This document shows, one piece after another, positions 17,130 to 28,700 of a stretch of 64,000 nucleotides of DNA. Positions within the stretch are counted from its first letter, which is position 1, and every line of letters begins with the position of its first letter. The position numbers and the translations under genes were made by a program. Under the pieces are notes generated by a model. That model made no database searches. It had not been told where the DNA came from and saw only the letters and a list, made by a program, of their open reading frames with translations. This DNA comes from Cymbomonas tetramitiformis (Eukaryota > Chlorophyta > Pyramimonadophyceae > Pyramimonadales > Pyramimonadaceae): positions 1-64,000 of the forward strand of contig LGRX02035078.1 of NCBI GenBank assembly GCA_001247695.2, in the 5' to 3' direction.

Positions 17130-20100
17130 CATCAAGAACGTCGAGAAGAGGGAGGCTTTCCTCAAGAAGGCTACGGCGACCGCCAAGGAGGCGGTTCTCA
17201 AGAGGGTGGCTGACTACGAGAGGAATGGTAGCTTACCGAAGCCTGGTGAACATCTTGGCGCTGCAGCTGGGAAATCTGAGCTTTATCCTGGACTGGAAGA
17301 GGCTGGTGAGGTCGCTTTCGCCATTCGGGAGGCGAGTACATCTGACTTGCACCCTGGTCTGGACGAGACTGGTGAAGATATATATGCCAGTCACTACGGT
17401 TCTGGGCTATTGGAATCTGGTTGTGATAGCATCTCTGGCTCGCTGACCTCTTGTCCGACCTTGGGCCAGCTGTCAACGTACCAGGAGTTCTCGTTGTGTG
17501 AATTTCTGGAAGGTGAACACTCTGCCCTTGGCTCAGACTCAGGTGAGAGTGTTATATCCTGCACTGCTGGCGAGGCGGAGAAGCACTCTGATAATCTCAG
17601 CATCTCTGGGTCACTGCCTTCCAGTTCGACCCTGTGCGAGCATTGGATATGTGGTCGAGGCTCTGTACCTGTGGAGTCCCAGCCACATGGGTTCCCAGTG
17701 TTCAATTACTACTCTGTGCTGGCGGACGTGAGCGACCCTGAGCTCATTGTGTCCCACACCACTGGTGGAGACACCGAGGACAATGAGGGCACTGTGGGTG
17801 CACCTTGTGTGGAATTGTCTTCAGTGGGGTGCCCTCCTCGCAGGACCAGGAAGAAGCACCACTGCTACGTCCCCAGCAAGCATTCTCACAGCGCCGAGGT
17901 TGTGCCTGTTTATGACTCGTGGGTCTACATTGATGTCCTTACTGCCTTCTTCCCTGACAAGGCTCGTCTGAAGAGGACACAGGCCCAGTGGGATTGTGGA
18001 CGTGATCAACACCTGGGTGGCATTTTTCAGATATCCCCCAGGCAATTGTGGTTCAAGCCTGAATTGCAGCAGTGGCACTCTATCATGATGGCTGGGACTG
18101 TGGAGATATTCCTTCGTGCTTGTGACATACTTGACAGGGGCACTACCCTTCCTCGTGGTGTTGAATGTACTGTCAGTCCCGGGGTGATCCTCTACCAGCG
18201 CAATCTCGTCAGGCAGCTTACAGATGACATGGATATATTGCTGAAGTTGGAGTCCGTGATGGTGCGCACCTCGCTTGCAGACCTGCACAGCTGGGCCTCT
18301 GAGCTCGGGAAGGCCACTAGAGCCTTGATACGGGTAGTGCAGCACTATGCAGGCATGCTGTCCCTCGATGAGGGGTGGGGTATCGATGAGTGCTCGGACT
18401 ATGACTCGGATGGTGATGATCCCCTGCCAGACTTGGAAGATGCCTCTGACTCTGACGAGGAGGAGGAGGAGCCAGTGACAGGTGATTCTGGCTCTGCTGA
18501 TGTGGTGGGTTCACCTAATTATGATCGGCTTCTTGCAGACCGGGATTCCTGGTCTTACCATCCGATGGGGGACAACTGTATGCCTGGTCCTCTCTCCGTC
18601 TCTGAGATACCTGGCAGTGACTCTGGTATCGAGGCTTCTGACCTCGCTTCAAGTTCGGGCTCTGCCTCAGATTGTGGCGATTCTCTGCCGGATCTGGAGG
18701 ATGCCTCTGACTCTGACGAGGAGGAGGAGGAGGGTGTGTACCATGGACACTTTGACGAGGAGGGGGGCCATATGGACCTTGGGCAGCCCGTTGAAGGAGT
18801 GGGTTACCACCCCTCTGATGATTGGGCCTCTGGACTACTTTCTCAGCCTTGCAGGGTTCCCTTCTGCACTGTGGGTCTGCTCCCCAGTGACTATTATGAG
18901 GACGACTGTGGGGACTGCTGTGATGGTGCCTGTGGTGGCCTCGCCGAGGAGGTGGATTTCCACCATGCTTCGGGTGATGGGTGTGCTCGGATGCCTTGTG
19001 ATGCTGGCCATGCTCAGGTGGCATGTGGTGTGCGTACTGGTGACGGTCGCGCTCAGTCTGCTGGGGGCAAGAGTGCTGTTATTGACAGTGGTGCCACCAA
19101 GCACATTTTCAACTCTGTCCGGATGTTTAATGCGGACTATGACACTACAGCCTGTGAGACTTTCAGTGTGGTGCAGAGTCAGTCTGTGGACTCCTCTGGC
19201 AGTGGCTCAGTGACCTTTGCCAAGAGGGATGTGGAGTCTGGACGTATGGTTGGGCTGCAGTTCATGGACACGCACTGCATACCTGGGCAGCCCTTCAACC
19301 TCTTATCTGTGGTGGCCCTGGAGGATGCGGGTTTCCGTGTGGACTTTGGGGCTAGAACTTTATCCAAAGGGGGGGTTGTGTTTTCCTTTGCCAGAGTTGG
19401 CAACCAGTATATTATGCATGAAGACACATATAGCACTCTGGATACACATCTAGCCTGTGCTGTGACACATACTGACGATCAAAGAGACCGTTCTGACTGG
19501 AAATTTGAGGACACCAAGCCTCACTTCACTACACATGGTCCTTTTCTCCTGGAACTATTTTCCTCTGATGACAACCACATCCTGGAGCACCACTATACCA
19601 TCACTGACTCATGCTTTGATAAGGATTGGGCTGGCAAGCAATGCTATGGGAACCCGCCATTTGACCACGACATTATTCTACAGTGTCTCCAGAAGGCCCT
19701 CGCTGACTTCGCCAGAGACCCCTCCAACACCAAGTTCATGTTCATATTGCCTAAATGGGTTACAGCGAGCTGGTGGAGTCTGGTCTCTCAGTTTGACATC
19801 ATTCATGAATACCCTGTTGGTGCTAAGATCTTTTCTGCACCAAGGGAGTCATGCTATAATGTAGCCAACCTGGAACCCTGTGGAGAAGATCGTGTGTGGA
19901 TCGAGGACACCAAGTGGCCAGTGGTGGTGCTGTTCAAGGACTCGCACACTACGGGGCGACTTGACATCAAGATGCTACAACACGTAAGGCTGGGCCACAT
20001 TGGTGACAAGCCTATTGACCACATGTTCGCTCAAAGTGTCCCTATGAGTATCACTGAGTCACAGTACTCTGGCAGCCCCGTGCAGCATTGCCCCGAGAGG

Positions 20101-20889
20101 TGCATTGCTTGCAGGCTGACCAAAGCCATACGGCCTACTGTGAAACCCACAGGGAGAGAGCTGTCCAAGGAGCTGGGCAATCTTGTATGGTCAGATACCT
20201 GTGGACCTTTCAGGATCAGTGCTGGGGGGTTCAGATGGTTTGCACTATTTGTTGATGACTGCACTACATGGATATCCATCTTCTACCTGAAGGTCAAGTC
20301 GGACTACCTCAAGGCCTTCCAGCAATATCGGAAGGAGGTAAAGCGCCTGAGGAGCACCATGGGCCTGTTCAGTGAGTACCACATGGTGCTCCACACCGAT
20401 GGCGACAGCACTATGATAGCTGGACAAACTGCAGCCTTCTGTGAGGAACATGGGATTGAGCAGAGGCATGGCTCACCGTACCTGCATGAGAACCAGGCGA
20501 GGGTGGAGAGGTCACACCGAGATGTGCAAGCTATGGCCAGGGCGCTCCTGCTGACCTCTGGGTTTGGTGCAAGTATGTGGCCTCTGGCCACCCGCCATGC
20601 AGTGTACATCCTCAACCGTACGTTCCGAAAGTCTCTGGGGTGGACTTCATCCTACTACCTTACCAGGAAGAAGCACGCTGACCTGTCTCAGCTACGGATA
20701 TTTGGATGCAGGGCCTATCCCTTCATTGACCCCACGGTCCGTGAACACAAGCTCAGCAACCGGGCACGTGAGATCAGATATGTTGGACACTCAGAAGTGT
20801 CATCTGCCTATCTACTGTATGATTGTGACGCTGGAAAGGTGGTCAACTCTGGTATGGTTACCTTCCGAGAAGCTGGACACGCTGGGTAA
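17130..20889 (+). pseudogene. Copia Y gag-pol: gag tail, protease, methyltransferase-like module, integrase
   Basis: In phase with gag at 10762-11849. The Gag tail carries ELYPGLEEAGE/DLHPGLDETGE-type repeats, then a long acidic linker with two DLEDASDSDEEEEE segments. Next is the aspartic protease KSAVIDSGATKHIFNS (catalytic Asp 19084-19086). An inserted module follows: FLLELFSSDDNHILEHHYTI, CYGNPPFDHDIILQCL (NPPF 19651-19662) and FMFILPKW. The integrase has RLGHIG, CPERCIACR, WSDTCGPF (D), HTDGDSTM (D) and ENQARVERSHRD (E). The frame ends early at 20889; homology continues one frame over. Protease matures the polyprotein and integrase inserts cDNA. Confidence 0.85.
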
Positions 20890-21545
20890 GGTGATCACTT
20901 CATGGGACCCTTCTGCAGTGACCCCTCTCAAGACCAACTTCATGGCCACCACTCTGGATGCGCCCTACAGAGATCCTCCGCCTACACTATTGGAGACTGC
21001 TGTACTGGAGCAGGGTGTGTATATCCCTGAAGATAGTGATGAGATTGTGGCTGTGGTGAAGGTGGAAACCCCTGATGATGTGTGCTGGGTGAGTCTGAGC
21101 TCGTATCTTAAGCCAGGCAGTGCTCGGCTGTCACTGTTGAAGGATTGCCCATCATATGGCAGTATCAACGCTCACTATCCGCTGTTCACCGAGGTGCGTG
21201 CTGTGACTGGGAAGGGGGACTATGAGGAGGCCATGGTGTGTGGACGTGCGCTTGGACCACATGCCCAGCCCTACTGCTTGGTGCTCCTCACCAACTTCAC
21301 CATTTTGGACCTACCTGGTGGAGAAGTTCGGTTTCCACCCACACATACTTGCCTTGGTGTGCGGGCAACTGGGACACCAGCTGCGCAGGAAGCCCTGCTG
21401 CCTGCAGGGGTCACTGAGCCGAGATCTCATGCCCAGGTGTTGACTGCGCCTGACTGTGCTGAGTGGCTCAGCTCCATTCAAGATGAGTTGGAGGCACTCG
21501 TGCAGATCAAGGGGGCTCTGCAGATGCCCTGGACGAGGGGGACGT
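20865..21545 (+). pseudogene. Copia Y pol linker, shifted frame
   Basis: The integrase-RT connecting region reads in a different frame, for example DPSAVTPLKTNFMATTLDAP, then ending SSIQDELEALVQIKGALQMP. The last stretch is the usual copia segment before RT (a W...E.EAL...G pattern). One-base shifts near 20880 and near 21525 move the frame out and back, so copia Y cannot make a continuous polyprotein as it stands. Confidence 0.75.
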
Positions 21546-23004
21546 GCCAACTGGAGTGAAGCTGCTGGAGATGTCTCTGGTCCTCAAAGTGAAGTTGGAC
21601 AAGAACCGGGAGCTGCTGAAGAGGAAAAGCAGAGTGTGTGTGCGGGGGAACAAGCAAGAGTATGGCGTGGACTACTACGATACCTTCGCCCCGTGCACCC
21701 AGCTGTCCTCTGTGAGAGTGGTCATTACCCTCGCCCTCAACCTGGGCCTCACAGTGTACCACATGGACGTGGACACTGCTTTCCTGAACTCCGTGCTCGA
21801 GGAGGACCTGTATGTGCGCCTTCCCGGAGGACTGGATTATGGGGGGCACAGATGTGCCAAGCTACTGAAAGCTGTGTATGGACTCAAGCAGGCGGGTAAG
21901 GAGTGGTTCGACACCTCAGATGCATTCATCATGGGGTATGACTCCAGAATGCAGAGAAGTGACGTGGAGCCATGCCTGTACTTCATCCGGGACTCCACTC
22001 TCCAAGTGATCATCTTGGCCTATGTCGATGACTATCTGGTGGCCACCAACGACAAGTCCTGGTATGATACATTTGTGTCATCCTTCCATGCGCAGTATGC
22101 ATGCAAAGACCTTGGAGTATTGGACTTGGTCATGGGCATCGGGGTGCGCTGGGGGAGTAACACAGCATACCTATGCCAGTCTGGTTATATCACCCAGATC
22201 ATCAGTACCTATGGCCTGGATGATGCCAAGCCAGCGAGCTTACCGATGTCACCTGGCACTGCACTAGCTCCTGCTGATGGCAAGGGAGCTATGCCCTACA
22301 GGGCTCTCCTGGGGCAGCTGCAGTGGGTGGCTCGCTGCAGCCGGCCTGACATCATGGCAGCGGTATCAGTTCTCTCGAGGTTCTGCACCACGTATGGTCC
22401 AGAGCACTTCATGGCCCTGAAGCAGGTGGTGAGGTACCTGAAGGGCACCAAGGACTACGAGCTGGTGCTGCGCACTGCTTCAGTGCCTGGGGGGGGTGGT
22501 ACTGGACCAAGCAGGCCCTTGCCCCTATCTATCTACACTGACTCCGATTATGCTGGGTGCAAGGTAACCAGAAGGAGCACCTCTGGTATTGCAGTATTCC
22601 TATGTGGGAGTCTGGTTATCTTCTCGTCTATGATCCAGAAGTCTGTGTCCCTGTCCACTACTGAGGCCGAGATCATAGCCATGTCAGAGGGAGCTCGGGA
22701 GGTGAAGTATGTCCTCAACGTACTGGACTCACTGGTAGACATATGCAGACCAGTTCCTATGTATTGTGACAACCAGGGAGCTATTCACCTGGCTACCAAC
22801 TACGTGAACAACTCCAGGTCCAAGCACATCGAGGTGAGGAACATGTACATCAGGGAGCTGATCAAGGCCAAGGACACAGAGGCGCTATACACTGGAACTG
22901 ATGACAACACCGCTGACATCATGACCAAGCCCCTGGCACTCCCTATATTTCGTGTACACCGAGAGCGACTGGGTATCATGAACCTGCCTCGTGGAGACCA
23001 CTGA
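21544..23004 (+). CDS. Copia Y reverse transcriptase and RNase H
   Basis: 486 codons. Motifs are KSRVCVRGNKQEYGVDYYDT, FAPCTQLSSVRVVI (Ty1/copia RT start), YHMDVDTAFLN (catalytic Asp), AVYGLKQAGKEWF, LAYVDDYLVA (YVDD 22021-22032) and ALLGQLQWVARCSRPDI. RNase H has SIYTDSDYAGC, STTEAEIIAM, MYCDNQGAIHL and NTADIMTKPL. It is full length, with all catalytic acidic residues present. The ATG at 21544 is internal to the ancestral polyprotein. RT-RNase H copies element RNA in virus-like particles. Confidence 0.9.
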   Translation: MPTGVKLLEMSLVLKVKLDKNRELLKRKSRVCVRGNKQEYGVDYYDTFAPCTQLSSVRVVITLALNLGLTVYHMDVDTAFLNSVLEEDLYVRLPGGLDYGGHRCAKLLKAVYGLKQAGKEWFDTSDAFIMGYDSRMQRSDVEPCLYFIRDSTLQVIILAYVDDYLVATNDKSWYDTFVSSFHAQYACKDLGVLDLVMGIGVRWGSNTAYLCQSGYITQIISTYGLDDAKPASLPMSPGTALAPADGKGAMPYRALLGQLQWVARCSRPDIMAAVSVLSRFCTTYGPEHFMALKQVVRYLKGTKDYELVLRTASVPGGGGTGPSRPLPLSIYTDSDYAGCKVTRRSTSGIAVFLCGSLVIFSSMIQKSVSLSTTEAEIIAMSEGAREVKYVLNVLDSLVDICRPVPMYCDNQGAIHLATNYVNNSRSKHIEVRNMYIRELIKAKDTEALYTGTDDNTADIMTKPLALPIFRVHRERLGIMNLPRGDH

Positions 23005-23137
23005 AGACTGAAGGGGCACCATCCTAAAGACTGGAGCTGGAGGGGCACCATCCCAAGAACTGGGCATTGCTGACTGAAGGGGCACCATTCCCAAGAACTG
23101 GCAGTAGGACAACTAGACAGTCACCCTTTAGAAGGGG
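23005..23137 (+). promoter_or_regulatory. Copia Y 3' UTR repeats and polypurine tract
   Basis: Three copies of a GAAGGGGCACCAT-type unit are followed by the tract TAGAAGGGG at 23129-23137, directly before the 3' LTR. Each repeat resembles the polypurine tract itself. Confidence 0.65.
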
Positions 23138-23557
23138 TGTTGGAATCTGCAGTGTCTGCTGATCAGTTTGATGTAAAGCATGACTGTCTAGGCCCTGTAC
23201 AGCAGTCAGGATGATCAAACCCTGAAGAAACCCTGAAGAAACCCTGAAGAAACCCTGAAACCCTTAGATCTAGATCTAGATCTGCTGAACTAATCGTGGC
23301 CGTTGGATCACATGATGACCATCGGCAAGACACAGTGTGTAATAGTTCACGGCCCATCGCAGACGTGTCACTGCAGTCGTTATGAACTTGGCAGTGGCAC
23401 GTCATAACTAACTAAATAGCGAACTTTCACTTAGACTGGCCAATCAGTAATGATGGCGCGCAAATGTTCGTGGCGTTTCGAGCTGCGAACTGGTATATCT
23501 TTTGATAATGAAAGTTAGCGCTTGCTTTTGCAAATTACCCGACTCTGAATTCCAAAA
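23138..23557 (+). repeat. Copia Y 3' LTR
   Basis: 420 bp. By eye it is the same as the 5' LTR, apart from nine extra bases in the AAACCCTGA run. Confidence 0.9.
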
Positions 23558-23641
23558 GTTTCAAACTGTGAATGCTTTAAGTAAACTTCCAATGAATGTT
23601 TAGTCACTTCTCATGTAGAAAAAACTGGAATTTCAGCAACA
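23558..23641 (+). repeat. Copia X 3' LTR, right part
   Basis: It continues from 10267, with GTTTC duplicated by copia Y, and matches 9114-9204. It ends CAGCAACA. Confidence 0.7.
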
Positions 23642-24530
23642 AACAGGCGTTCCCAGGTGGGCACAGTTGGGGACCTGCAGAGGGAACTCAGCCTGGAACT
23701 TTTCCGCGAGGACTGTTGCAAAAGAGGCTGTTCGAGGAGTGGTTCGGTGGCGGCGTGGGGTCGATGTCTCCAAATAACGAAGCAAACGGGAATGATGGGA
23801 GCGGCGTAGCGCGTTTCCAACGGGGACTGCTATGCTGCAGATGGGGTCCAGAGCGCCACAGGCGCGCCAGGGCTGATGAACGCCGCATGCGGCCCCTTTG
23901 CTTTGATTCGAATCTGCCGCCGCCTCAGCCGGTGGCCACAGTGCAACCGAAGTACTGCGAGATGCTTCACACGCAGAATGGACGGGTGCTGACGCCCCAC
24001 CCCCGAAGTAGGACCCTAAGGAGGAGCTCGCATACCGCTTTCTCCAATTCGCCAGGGGTATTCCGGACTCCTCTGACCAGGAGGTGCATTTCTGACACAT
24101 GTACGTGCTGGACCTCTTTGCCAAGATAGATGCCGGTGCGTGGCTGAGTACGACAAGTACCTCTGTCAACGGATAACAATAGCACGCATTCTCTAATGAA
24201 ACCGAGGCATGCATGCAACTGGGACCAGGTTCCCCCAGCAGCAGGCTAGGAAGGACTCTAGACAAGTTACCACCAAGACTGGGGGGAGGCCCGAGGAGAC
24301 CACGCCGGTGGGGACATCTCCGAAGACTCCGAAACATAGTGTATGCTCTTTGCAGTGGAAAACTCTGAGGAGTGCGCGAAGTTTAAGTTTAAGCAGCGCA
24401 CGTTTCGACACGCCCGTTCGTAATGTGGGGCGACCACCGAAAAAAGGGCAAGACGTGCCAAGCCTCCCAGGCGGAATCAGGGGGGGGGGCTCCTTGCCCC
24501 TAGATGGGGGTGTTATATGGATTAATGGAG
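23642..24530. other. Unassigned sequence
   Basis: GC-rich DNA between copia X and the LRR array. The longest plus-strand frame, ending near 24129, has no domain I recognise. I see no repeat structure and make no gene call. Confidence 0.4.
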
Positions 24531-24623
24531 AGTAAGAAGGGAAGCAATCGGGTGGAAGGAATCATCGCAGCCACGGTCCAATCTACTCTTCCCACCGTGG
24601 CCAGTATGGGGCTAGATACTTAC

Positions 24624-24695
24624 AGAGCTTTCAGAGCAGTGAGCTGGCCAAGCTCTGAAGGCAACGTTCCGGTCAAGGAGTTATCCTGTAACTGC
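24624..24695 (-). CDS. LRR exon (72 bp)
   Basis: Core DNSLTGTLPSELGQLTAL. The GTAAGT donor is at 24618-24623 in reverse; the CAG acceptor abuts 24695. Confidence 0.75.
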
Positions 24696-25066
24696 CTGTG
24701 CGAGTCCCCGCCCATTAACAAGCAACCCAATGCCTGAGTTCTCCAGCCGCCATCCTCACCGCAACCTTCATCCATCCAAAATAAATAAGGAGAGCAATCG
24801 GGTGGAGGGCCGCGGCTGTCAAACCCAAAACAGGTGGTGTCAATGGGCGACGTGAATGATGACGCCTGTCATCCATCAAGGTGGGAGGCATGCATTCACT
24901 GTTGGGAAGGCTGCGGGGGCGTCATCACATCCACAGCAGCATCGTCCGAGGAACTGCCCGAAGCCGCCATCTGATATAATCAACAAAAACCACGGGCGTT
25001 CATTTGGGAGCCATCCACTACCATATCTACTACCGAACCCACAGAGTCCAGCATGGGGCTACTCAC

Positions 25067-25138
25067 AGATAAGTCATAGCAGTGAGCTGGACAAGCTCTG
25101 AAGGAATGGGGCCATTCAAGGAGTTGCCCATTAAATTC
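25067..25138 (-). CDS. LRR exon (72 bp)
   Basis: Core GNSLNGPIPSELVQLTAM. Donor GTGAGT, acceptor CAG. Confidence 0.75.
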
Positions 25139-25458
25139 CTGTGCCATTCCCCACCCGTTAACAAGCAACCCAATAACTAAGGAAGGCAATCGAGTGGAGG
25201 GGATAGTGGCGACTGTAAATCCCAAAAACAGGTGGGGGCCAATGGGCGACGTGAATCCTGATGCCTGTCATCCATCAAGGTGCGGTGGGAGCCATGCATT
25301 GACCGTTGGGAAGGTTGCGAGGGTGCCATCCAAAGTGGCATCGTCCGAGAAATTGTCCACAATTGCCATCTGGTATAATCAATGGGCGTCCTTTTGGGAG
25401 CCATCCACTGCCCAATCTACTCCCCCCACATTCGGTGTCTAGCATTGGGGATACTTAC

Positions 25459-25530
25459 AGATATCTCAGAGCAGTGAGCTGGCCAAGCTCTGAAGGCAAC
25501 GTTCCGGTCAAGGAGTTGAAATGCAAATAC
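25459..25530 (-). CDS. LRR exon (72 bp)
   Basis: Core FNSLTGTLPSELGQLTAL. Donor GTAAGT, acceptor CAG. Confidence 0.75.
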
Positions 25531-25916
25531 CTGTGCCATTCCACACCCATTAACAAACAAAACCCATGCCTGAGTTCTCCAGCCGCCATCCTTCTTAACG
25601 CAACCTTCATCCATCCAAAATAAGGAAGGAGAGCAATCGGGTGGAGGGGACGGTCGCGGCTGTCAAACACAAAACAGGTGGGGGGGCCAAGTGGGCGACA
25701 TGAATCCTGACGCCTGTCATCCATCAAGGTGCGGTGGGAGCCATGCATTCGCTGTTGGGAAGGTTGCGAGGGTGCCATCCAAAGTGGCTTCGTCCGAGAA
25801 ATTGCCCACAGCTGCCATCCGATATAATCAACAACTACCACAGTGCGTCGATTCTGGAAGCCATCCACTACCCCATCTACTCCCCCCACAGTGTGCAGCA
25901 TTGTGAGGCTACTCAC

Positions 25917-25988
25917 AGATAACTCAGAGCAGCGAGCTGGCCAAGCTGTGAAGGAATGGTTCCGGTCAATTTGTTGGATGGCATATTC
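25917..25988 (-). CDS. LRR exon (72 bp)
   Basis: Core SNKLTGTIPSQLGQLAAL. Donor GTGAGT, acceptor CAG. Copia Z lies in the intron on its 5' side in gene order. Confidence 0.75.
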
Positions 25989-26122
25989 CTGTACAATTCC
26001 CCACCCATTAACAAGCAACCCAATTCCTGAGCTCTCCAGCCGCCATCCTTACCGCAACCTTCATCAAAACGAGGGAGGTAATCGGGTGGAGGGAACGGTC
26101 GCGGCTGTAAACCCCCAAAACA

Positions 26123-26127
26123 GGTGG
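26123..26127. repeat. Target-site duplication of copia Z (left)
   Basis: GTGGG, repeated at 29358-29362. The unoccupied intron copies elsewhere in the array read ACAGGTGGGGGCCAA. Confidence 0.8.
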
Positions 26128-26574
26128 GTATTGGAATCTGCAGTGTCTGCTGATCAGTTTGGTGTAAAGCATGACTGTCGAGGCCTTGCACAGTAGTCAG
26201 GATGCTCAAACCCTGAAGAAACCCTAAAGAAACCCTATGAAACCCTTAGATCTAGATCTGTAGATCTGCTGAACTAATCGTGGCCGTTGGATCATATGAT
26301 GACCATCGGCAAGACACAGTGTGTAATAGCTCGCGGCCCATCTTCTGAAAGTGGGCCGGAGAGTTCATCGGCCCATCGCAGGCGTGTCACTGCAGTCGTT
26401 ATGAACTCGACAGTGACACGTCAGACTCTAATTAGTGAACTTTCACTTAGACTGCCCAATCAGTAATGATTGGGCGCTAATGTTCGTGGCGTTTCAAGCT
26501 GCGAACTGGTATATCTTTTGAGAATGAAAGTTTACGCTCGCTTTTTGCAAACTACCCACCGCTGAATTCCCACA
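26128..26574 (+). repeat. Copia Z 5' LTR
   Basis: TATTGGAATCTGCAG to GAATTCCCACA; same family as copia Y. Confidence 0.85.
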
Positions 26575-26588
26575 GGTTATGGGCCCAC
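26575..26588 (+). promoter_or_regulatory. Copia Z primer-binding site (half tRNA-iMet)
   Basis: GGTTATGGGCCCAC, identical to the copia Y site. Confidence 0.75.
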
Positions 26589-26654
26589 TTACTTTGTAAG
26601 TGCGTTCTATTTTGTTTATCGCGCTAATTTCCGCTGCGCGTACGCAAATTCACT

Positions 26655-28700
26655 ATGGGAAGAAGCAGAAGCCAGGTGACCCCGCCGTCTAATCCTAATC
26701 TTGGCGTACCAGCGTCTGAGGAGAAGCCGGGCGAACCAACTGCGCGGGATAATGCTGTTGCGCTGTGTAGCCAACAGGAGCAAATCTCGGCACTTACGGA
26801 CATGGTTAAGACTATGGGTGCTCAACTTTGCGAGCTCCACAGCCTTAGTCTGACAGGTCCCCGCCCCGCTGTCCCTGTGGACCAGCATTTTATTTCGTCG
26901 CTCGCTGGTGGGCGACGACCTTTACCAATTCTTTCTGATATGACTAAAGGACTTTCCGCGGACTCGCACTTCTCTGGCAAAAATTCTGACCAGGAAGGAA
27001 TTTGGGACGAGTGGCTTGCGAAAATTCGTCCTTCTCTGCGTCACCCTTCTCTGGCGCTATTGCTTTCGGAATCGACTCCACTTCATATGCTGAGGGGGGA
27101 CGAGTCCTATCTTGAGGAAGCGAATCAACTATTTTATGACTTCCTCTGTCGCGTTACCACTGGCACTGCGAACGCTGTTGTTTGCAGCTTTGAACCGTAC
27201 TCTGATGGTCACGGAGCCTGGCTTGCGCTTTCCAAATGACGACGCAACACTAGTGTCGTCTATTTCATCAACCAGGTGGATAAGCTGTTCTTGCTACCTA
27301 ATCGACTTTCAATTTTTTCTCCTCCTCTTTCGGCGTTTCTGGAAGCGAAGGAGACTCTTCGGCGTATACACGAGTACTCCATGAACACGCGGGTTACGCC
27401 TTCTGGCAAACCTCTCTGTATGGAGACGGTTGAGGCCATGTACACTGCTATCGCTATTGTGAGACTGCATCCCGACTATATGCTCCTCAAGGCCAAATTC
27501 ATGGTCGAGGCCCTCCCTACTGCGGACGTGCTGGCTGACCAGGTCACCTCTCATTACGACACAATACTCGCCCCGCGCGATGCTGTGACGCACACTGCCC
27601 ACGCAGTGAACCACACCGACGACAATTCTGAATCTGGGGCTGCTGGCAAGGTCCCTTGCTCTATCCGTCACAGACGTGGCCACCCTTCTACAGACTGCTT
27701 CATCAAGAACGTCGAGAAGCGGGAGGCGTTCTTCGAGAAGGCTTCCCCCTCTACCAAGGCGGCAATTCTTAAGGTTGCGGACTACGAGAGGCATGGTGTA
27801 TTACCGAAGCCTGGTGAGCACCTTGGTGCTGCAGCTGGACAATCTGAGCTTTATCCTGGCCTGGAGGAAAGTGGTGAGGTTCTGTTTGCTCTTTGAGAGG
27901 CTAGTTCATCTGACTTGCACCCTGGCCTGGACGAGACTGGTGAGGACATATATGCCGGTACGCAGGAGATGCACTCTGGGCTAACTGAGACTGGTAATTC
28001 TAACATCTCTGACACTGGTGAGACTTTATTTGCTCTTCGTGAGAATGGGCAATCTGACTTACACCCTGGCCTGGAGGACACCGGTGAAGCTTTATTTGCT
28101 CTTGGTGAGGGTGGGCAATCTGGCTTACACTCTGGCCTGGCGGACACCGGTGAGACTTTCTTTGCTCTCCGTGAGGCTGCATGTCGCTGGAACAGTGAGC
28201 ACACTCTCCCGACTTCGGTGACTTCTGACTTCTCTGATGTCCCCGTGACTCCGTTACATCTGGTCTTTGGGAGTAACCCTGGTAAATCTGACTTGGTGGA
28301 CCCTCCATCCTCTGGACTCGCCCTCTCCAACAACTATTCTGTGCTGGAAAGAGTTTTGGCGGTGCCTACTGATGCTGCTGCTCGCTGTGCTAAGGTGGCC
28401 GGAGGGGTGGTGGATCCTGACCTGCGGGTTGCGCCCCGCTCCACTATGGGCAAGAGCGCTGTTCTGGATTGTGGCGCCACCAAGCACATCTTCGACTCTA
28501 TGAAGGTGTTCACCGAGGATGATGATGGTGACCACTTTGGTGACAACTTTGATGACTCCATCCCCGATCTGGACTCGGGCTCCGACTCGCATGAGGATGA
28601 TGATCCCGAGGCTTGTCAGGTTGGACTATCTGGACATCCTGAGCTTTATCCTGGACTACGAGTGGATATCTTGACAACCTACCACGTGATGATCAAATAA
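26655..28700 (+). pseudogene. Copia Z gag with truncated protease, two in-frame TGA codons
   Basis: One frame runs throughout, interrupted only by TGA at 27237-27239 and at 27894-27896. The Gag core matches copia Y (RVTTGTANAVVCSF, SHYDTILAPRDAV). The zinc knuckle is damaged: CSIRHRRGHPSTDC has Arg for the second Cys. A repeat region with DLHPGLEDTGEALFAL-type 21-residue units follows, longer than in copia Y. The protease box reads KSAVLDCGATKHIFDS, with Cys for Ser after the catalytic Asp. The frame ends before integrase. It is probably a defective or trans-complemented Gag. Confidence 0.85.

Larger units (their letters stand above)
10268..23557 (+). mobile_element. Copia Y: full Ty1/copia element, carrying PAT2
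   Basis: It is bounded by LTRs 10268-10678 and 23138-23557 and by a 5-bp target duplication GTTTC (10263-10267 and 23558-23562). The order gag, protease, integrase, RT, RNase H is that of Ty1/copia. By eye the two LTRs look identical except for nine extra bases in an AAACCCTGA-type run in the 3' copy, so insertion was recent. PAT2 (11850-17129) splits gag. Without it the element is about 8 kb. Confidence 0.9.

Noticed and set aside
17394..17705. Minus-strand frames opposite copia Y pol
   Set aside because: No domains; the plus strand has protease, integrase and RT motifs in the expected order.
25455..26018. Minus-strand ORF of 187 codons running through LRR exon and intron
   Set aside because: It crosses clear donor and acceptor sites, and the non-LRR part repeats as decayed, frame-variable intron sequence in every unit.
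26655..28700. TGA recoding (selenocysteine or alternative code) in copia Z
   Set aside because: Both TGAs sit where copia Y has ordinary Leu or Arg codons, and other frames in the window use TGA as stop; simple mutation is enough.
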